A stretch of DNA of 64,000 nucleotides. Origin: Sanghuangporus weigelae (taxonomy: Eukaryota; Basidiomycota; Agaricomycetes; Hymenochaetales; Hymenochaetaceae). The notes beneath the pieces are model-generated. The model ran no database searches. It saw only the letters and a list, made by a program, of their open reading frames with translations, and was not told the DNA's origin. Made by a program: the position numbers and the translations under genes. Positions 57,684 to 64,000 of the stretch are shown one piece after another. Position 1 is the stretch's first letter, and each line of letters opens with the position of its first letter. Location of the stretch: the NCBI GenBank assembly GCA_033182465.1, contig CP137328.1, forward strand, positions 1,550,001 to 1,614,000, in the 5' to 3' direction.

Positions 57684-60600
57684 ATGTCGTTCTTCAAGAA
57701 GCTGGGAGCTAAAGTGCAAGAAGGCATCGTCCGCACTTCAGATACAATCGAAGGTCAGTTATCTTTCATTGACCGTAAGTCGTGCTCATCGTCGTCCCGC
57801 CACATCTACAGGCCTCGTAAACCCAGATCGTAAGCTTTCATCGTCTTTACTTTAGCCTAGGCCCAACGATGAACCGCGCTTCTTTGCCCGGCCCAGACCG
57901 CCACGACGAGGACTGGGAGAAACAGCAGGACCAAGTCCGCGCAGAGATATGCGCTTCCCATCGATTCAACAGCTTCGCAGGCGAACGGAGCGGTAATTCC
58001 GTAAAATGGTGCGCTCGACTTGGCATCAGCAAGTGATAATATTGATAAATCGAACCGAAGGCACGTCGACGGCCATGATTACATGTACGCCGTGTCCGAG
58101 ATGATCGATTGCGCAAAGGAGTGCATCTTCATCCTCGTACGTCTCTCATCTCGTCTCGTCTCGTCTAAATACGAGAAGCCTTGCTTTGCTCTAAAAGGAC
58201 TGGTGGCTCACGCCAGAGCTCTATCTCCGCCGCCCACCCGCGTACTTCCCCGAATGGAGGCTCGACCGCCTCCTGCAGCGCAAAGCCGAGCAGGGCGTCA
58301 AAGTGTATGTCATCGTGTACAAGGAGGTGCGTTCGCGTTCTCAGTACCTTTTCTCTTCCTCCCTATGCGTTTACTGATATGAATGCGCAGGTCACGCAAA
58401 CGATGAGCATGAGTTCGCATCATACCAAGGTCGGTTCCAGTAGCTGGAGGGTATTGTCGGGGTTAATGGGGAATTTGGACAGGCAACGCTGGACGCGCTT
58501 CATCCTAATATCTCGTGCATGCGCCATCCGGATCACATCGGTGCCAAAGGTGAAGTGACCTCCGCTATTCATCCATCAATCCCCCGTTACTCACCTCCTG
58601 TATTCCAGACAACGTCGAGTTCTGGTCTCACCACGAGAAGGTCCGTCCGCATTACATAACTGAAGGAATCATTCAGAACTGACATTGCATGTTGTCACCA
58701 CGCAGGTCGTGGTCGTCGACAACCACCGCGCCGCCATCGGCGGGCTCGACCTCTGCTTCGGGCGCTGGGACACGCACACGCACCCGCTCGCCGACGCGCA
58801 CCCCACGGACTTCAGCAAGACGCTCTTCCCGGGCCAGGACTACAACAACGCGCGCGTGCTCGACTTCCAGCACGTGGACAAGTTTGTCGGGAATGCGGTC
58901 AGTATACTCGAGACGGCGCGGATGCCGTGGCATGATGTGCGTGTTTTGGTCTGGTTGGTTGGTTGGGAAGTTGGAATGGGTGATTGATGCTCGTTTACGC
59001 GACGTTTGTTAGGTGCATATGACGTTCACGGGCGACGCCGTCCTCGACGTCGTCCAGCACTTCATCGAGCGGTGGAACGAGATCAAGAACCGGAAGGTTA
59101 GCACGCATGCACTCTCAGGCTCTCTCTATCTTATCGCCATTGACCAACCTCTCTTGACTTTTCAATAATAACAGTACAAGAATAACAAGTAGGCGCAGCC
59201 AATCTCATGCTCCGCACGATGTCCCTTGCTAAATGCTTACGATTTCGATTCGATGCAGGCGCTTCGACTGGCTCGCCCTCCCGCACAACGTCGAAGTGGC
59301 ACCGAACGAAGCTGTCGTCCGTACGTACCCTCTCCTCCCTCTCCTCCTTCTCACACTCATCCCTCCCGACCTATTCATCCACCCATTCACTGATTCACTT
59401 TCATTCCACGCACGCACGCACGCACGCACGCACCCGCATAGGCCACCCGCACCGCGAAGCCTGGCACCACATGGGCAAGCGCTTCCGGCAGCGCTTCCAC
59501 ATCCCATCCGGCGAGGAAGGCCGCGGGTACGGCGACGAGGACCGCGACGCGTACCCGCCCCACCCCGCCGGCGCGTGCCGCGTGCAGTGCGTGCGCAGCG
59601 TGAGCGACTGGAGCCATGGCGTTTTGACGGAGCATAGTATTCAGAATGCTTGTACGTATTATTATTATTATTTTCTCTCCCTTTTTAGTTTTGTGCTTTT
59701 GTACGTCTGTGCTCCTGTACTATTTTTTGGGCTCTTTCTTTCTTTCTTTCGTTGCTTGTTTTGCGCTTGTCTGGCTGAGATATGTTGGGCGCGTTAGATA
59801 TCCAGATGATCATGGAGGCGAATCATTTCGTCTACATCGGTGAGTACAGTATCAACATTACTCATTCTTACCACTCCTTTCCTAACTCTTTTCCTCAGAG
59901 AACCAATTCTTGTAAGCCCCCCTCCCCTCCCAGCTCATCTCACCTTCGCTAAATCCACGCAACACGCGCCCACGCACGCCGTACACAGCATCTCAAACAC
60001 CGTCGACAAAGGCCCCGTCAAGAACCTGATCGCGAAGGCCCTCGTCGACCGGATCCTCATGGCCGCGCGCTCGGGGACGAAGTTCAAAGTCTTCATCGTC
60101 ATACCCGAGGTGCCGGGTTTTGCGGGCGATATCAAGGACCAGTCGGCTATAAAGACGATCATGGCGGCGCAGGTGCGTGTCCCGTTCGTTTTCCTCTCGG
60201 CCTGCGTGATGCGGTTGTGATGCTGATTGATTTTTTTTTTTTTTTTTTTTTTTGTGTGGGTAGTATCGCACGATGAACCGCGGTGGTGATTCGATCTATG
60301 AGGCGATTCGCAAGGAGGGTTTCGATCCGTACGTTGCCCCCCCTCTTTCTGACTCGCGCCCTTTGACCGTACCTAAGCTCAAACATATGGTAGTGAACTA
60401 TACATCAAGTTCTACCACCTGCGTTCGTACGACAGGCTCAACGCTCCTTACAGTAAGTTCCAAGTCCTCAAATCACACCATTATCACTATCTCAGACTTT
60501 CTTGCTTATCGGGTCCTTAAAAAGAATCTTTCATCAGCCAAATGGAACAGCGCAGCGGCGTGTCCTTCTACCAGGCCCAAGTCGCGCTCGCGCGTCTCTG

Positions 60601-62153
60601 GATCGGGAACGGCGGACCGGGGGAGGAGAAGATCGAGAAGGTGCAGATCAAGAAGATAGAGGCGACCGGCGAGGGCGTCGTCGTCAGCGACGACACCAAG
60701 ACCGACATCGAGGAGGTGCCGCTCCCGCAGTCGGCGGACGAGGCGAGGGAGATCATCGAAAGGTTCGAGCGCGGCGCGCAGGACTTGAGGGGGGACGATG
60801 ATGTTGCGGACACGGTTTCGCAGCACCTTTTGGAGGATAGAACGGGCTTGGAGGAGGAGAAGTGGCTGGGCACGGAGGAGGAGGAGCTTACTTGGTATGT
60901 GTCTTTCGAGCTTTCGAGTGAATGTCTGGATGTATGGATGCTGATGATGTTGGTGATGTTGATGAATTAAAAAGCTTCGTCTCGGAGCTTCTGTACATTC
61001 ATTCCAAGGTTATGATCGTCGACGATAGACGCGTTATCGTACGTTCCCTCGTAACTTCCGTCACTCAACAGTGACTTGACGTTCTCCACCGCGACTTTTT
61101 TTTTTTACTAGATGGGCTCTGCTAACATCAACGACCGAAGCCAGAAGGTCTGTCTTTCGCGTTCTAGCATCGTATCGGAACTCAGCTAATGACGAAGACT
61201 TTTGACGTTGCGATAGGGAGATGGCGATTCGGAGATAGCTCTTGTCGTGGAAGACAACGACATGATCGAGGCGACCATGGACGGAAAACCGTACATGGCC
61301 GCTCGCTTCGCCGCAACGCTCCGGCGCTATCTCTTCAGAGGTGAACCTCCTCCCTCTCTTTCCTTTTTTTCATTCACTGACATCCAACTTAAAATACTAA
61401 ACTATAACTACAAACACACACACACACGGGGGCAAAAAAAGAGCATCTCGGGCTTATCGCTCCGCAGAACTGCCAGAGCCGGGAGGAGGAAGTCACGTCG
61501 CACATGCGCCCGGCGCCTGTGCCGACGGAGTATGAGCTCGGCTCGGGCGAGGACCAGGCCGTCGCCGACCCGCTCGCCGACTCGACGCTCGAGCTCTTCG
61601 ACGGCACGGCGCGGAAGAACCGCGCCATCTTCACGGAGGTGTTCCGCACGGTGCCCTCCAACCTCGTGAGGGACTATAAGGCCTACGAGGTACGTCGACT
61701 CGACTAGGGTGTTTTATCTGTGTAGTTCGGTTTGATTTGGGTCTGATTTGCGGACGATGCCTATCTATATCTCTATACCGCCGTAACGACGACAGAGCTT
61801 CGTCCCGAAAGTCAAAATCGGACACGTTGCGCCCGGCATCTCGCTCGAGCGCGTGAAAGAGCGTCTCTCGGAAGTCCGCGGGGCACTCGTAGATTCTCCT
61901 CTGGTACGTCTCTGCTCCCGTTCATTAAACAAACACACACACTAGCGTTTTTTCTTTCGCATTCCCTATCCCTCGACTTCTCCGGCATCCGCCCTCCTTC
62001 CACGATGTCCCTCATTGTTTTAATACCTCACTTAAACAACCTGACTTCCGACGCTGACCGAATCCCCGACAGGACTTCCTGATCGATGAGAAGTCGCTCG
62101 TGGATAATCCCGACTGGTCAGGCCTGAACCCGACTCTGCCCATCTACATCTAG
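57684..62153 (+). CDS. Phospholipase D (short fungal form)
   Basis: It hydrolyses phosphatidylcholine to phosphatidic acid and choline. About 16 exons run from ATG 57684-57686 ([20 protein letters not shown]) to TAG 62151-62153. Visible motifs: [20 protein letters not shown], the first HKD block [69 protein letters not shown], the second HKD block [20 protein letters not shown], then [16 protein letters not shown]. No PX or PH domain is seen at the N-terminus, so this is the short type rather than the Spo14/PLD1 long form. A (CACG)n tract at about 59,403-59,431 and a poly-T run at about 60,231-60,253 lie in introns. The roughly 80-residue acidic insert before the second HKD block (60,660-60,890) is charged and probably a loop. 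Confidence 0.92.
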
Positions 62154-64000
62154 GTAAGTAAGATGGGAAGGGATAGGGATATAGGGATGTCCGGTAGCGT
62201 GAGGAATAAAGATGATGATGATGATGATGATAAGATGATGCGGTGCGATGCGAGGGGTGAGGGGCTATCCAATCAGCGGGGTTGGGTGCCCAAGCCTCCT
62301 TTCATTCACCTACACGGAGCGTGAGGTTGTTGGGGATGTGTATCGGAGCGGCCCACCGATAAAATCACGGACTAACCTGTCGCTGGGGGGGGGGAGTCGC
62401 TTGCTTCTACTGTCTGTCTGTCTGTCGCTCGCTCGCTCCACTTTGCGAACCCATCCCCATCTCGTCACCGTCGAATCCCACAGAAACATAATGAACCTTC
62501 GAACCTTCGAACCAATGGAAATCGGGGACTTCGTAGTAGTTAGTTGCAACAAACCCACCCCAGATGATACGATGCGATGCGATACGATACGATAACTTAA
62601 CTTACACATGTATGTACATTAAACTTCGAAAGGACGGTTGCGCGGGATCAATATCAATATCAATATCGGACTGTGTATGTTTGTATATATGTATAATAAT
62701 AAATCACACTCGGACGTAAAACCAAAGTCAGTCGGTTGTTCGTTCGTTTGTTTGGGGAAGAATGCTTTATCTAAATATAGCGTGAAGAGGTCCACGAAAC
62801 ACACATGCGCAGTAAGTAGCAAAATCAATAGCAAAGTGAGAAAAACATAAGGAGATATCTATCCCATCTATGTATATTCCAGAATTTCTATATATGTTTA
62901 TACAATTATGTATGTATGCGACCGTCTATATCCCAGCAAAAAGGAAGGGAAAACGAAAATCTATATATATCTAAATCTAGGTAAGTATGCAACTACATAA
63001 ATAACAGTCTATCGCGCAAAGCGAGCGGGCGAGCGAGCGAGAGGGTAGAGAGGTATCCGAGCATCGAGTATCGAGTTATCGAGATTGAAAGAAAGTCTAT
63101 ACAGAGATGAAGTCTATACAGAGAGATGAAAGTCTATACAACGCCGGGGAGAGGGAGAGGGGAGAGGAGGGGTTTAAGAGGAAAAGAGGAAAAGAGGAAA
63201 AGAGGAAGATTGGAATTGGAATTGAAATATACAACGATTATACCTAATAACTAAAACGAGCGGAGAGCCAGCGTTGTGATCTGTATGAAAATGTAAAAAA
63301 AAAGAAACAATGTTCTTCGATCTGCAGCATCGGCTAAGATTCGAAAGGAAAGGAACATGCAGGAAGGAGATACTAGGCTTTTTTGGTTGTAGGAGAGGGA
63401 AGGAGGGAGGGAGGGAGGAGGGAAAAAAAGCCAAATCAACGACTAAGCAGCGCTTCTCTTCACAAAACAAAGCAAAACGAACTCTAGCGCCGCCCGGCAG
63501 AAGAAGAAGCGGAGCTCGAACAAAAAAAAAAAAAAAAGGGACTGGTAGAGGGTGGAGTGGAGCGGGTATGAGATAGATACGTCAAAGTGAAAGCATTGGG
63601 AATTAGGGGTCGAGGGGGAAGAGGAAGGATGAAGGAAGTTGTTTTGTTCTGTACAGATGATATGTCATGTCATGTTATGTTACGATGTGGTCCATGCGCA
63701 TCTAAATGCTGCCTAATCTACACAGCTCCAAAGAGAAGAGAAGAGAAACGAGAAACGAGGGGGGGAAGTTTTGGAAAGGATTCTTCTTACCCTTCCTTAT
63801 TTTTGTACAATGCACGTCATAGCGAAGAGACGGGGGTCAAGAATGGGACACTGGATGGAAGGGAGGCGAAGTCGCCGAACGTGGAAAAATCAGGGGAAAA
63901 CTTGTAAGATGCACAACAAACACCATAGAAACGGAAGAAGACGATGAAAGATAAGAAGTAAAGCTGAACGGAAAACATAAGGCACAAGACGTAAGGCGAA
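62154..64000. other. Low-complexity intergenic DNA to the window edge
   Basis: It holds (GATGAT)n near 62,212, (CGATACGATA)-like repeats near 62,570-62,600, (CAATAT)n near 62,650, GAGCGAGC runs near 63,025, (GAAAAGA)n near 63,180 and poly-A runs. The plus strand is purine-rich over long stretches. It probably contains 3' flanks. I see no gene, and short open frames are compositional. Confidence 0.45.

Noticed and set aside
62154-63990. Runs of GA-rich and CA-rich repeats as a CRISPR-like or satellite array
   Set aside because: No spaced identical repeats; only simple microsatellites.

Overview
This window is nuclear DNA of a filamentous basidiomycete, most likely an agaricomycete. The genes are dense with introns of about 45-65 nt and GT...AG borders. 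A FunK1-type fungal kinase is present, and housekeeping genes (BRF1, an LSH/Irc5 remodeller, a short phospholipase D) sit beside a rapidly duplicating orphan family. No rRNA, tRNA or CRISPR was recognised.

Layout. 1-2 kb: the 3' part of an amino-acid/GABA permease. 3-5 kb: gene 1, a divergent member of the orphan family. 5.7-8 kb (-): BRF1 of TFIIIB. 8.5-9.8 kb (+): a short-chain dehydrogenase. 10.5-15.2 kb (-): three tandem family genes A, B and C. 16-18.2 kb (-): a membrane spermidine-synthase-like protein. 19.2-22.5 kb (+): an LSH/DDM1/Irc5 remodeller. 23.2-28.4 kb (+): family genes D, E (broken) and F. 30-31 kb (-): a basidiomycete protein of unknown function. 31-36.7 kb: gene-poor. 36.8-38.4 kb (+): family gene G. 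39.5-49.1 kb (+): a tandem array with pseudogene I and genes J, K and L. 49.8-51.2 kb: a NUP84/NUP107 pseudogene. 51.4-53.8 kb (-): a FunK1 kinase. 54.4-57.1 kb (+): family gene H. 57.7-62.2 kb (+): phospholipase D. 62.2-64 kb: low-complexity intergenic DNA.

The notable system is an orphan family, called here the TRxMAK family, with 13 copies. Most copies start with M-(2-3)-TR-x-M-[AT]-[KR]. They share a three-exon structure in which both introns are phase 1 and the small middle exon is symmetric. A third exon carries a K/R-E/D-rich core (KR-x-RE... RR-x-RRR), usually a KEN tripeptide and a short A-x-x-LL-x-LS helix. Their promoters share a near-palindrome, CGTGACC-N7/8-RGYCACG, nearly always 3 bp upstream of a TATA-like box. 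They also share a 5'UTR motif and a 3' stem-loop. The proteins look nuclear and unstructured, and I recognise no known family.

The array has grown by unequal exchange. Repeat units K and L begin at one chimaeric junction where a fragment of a NUP84-like gene meets the 3' flank of a family gene. Copies show decay: I lost its ATG and most of exon 1, E lost a splice donor, and B is truncated. A 586-bp PIF/Harbinger-like MITE with a nested inverted-repeat insert sits in the J unit. All coordinates come from reading by eye; exon borders with consistent phase are stated as such.
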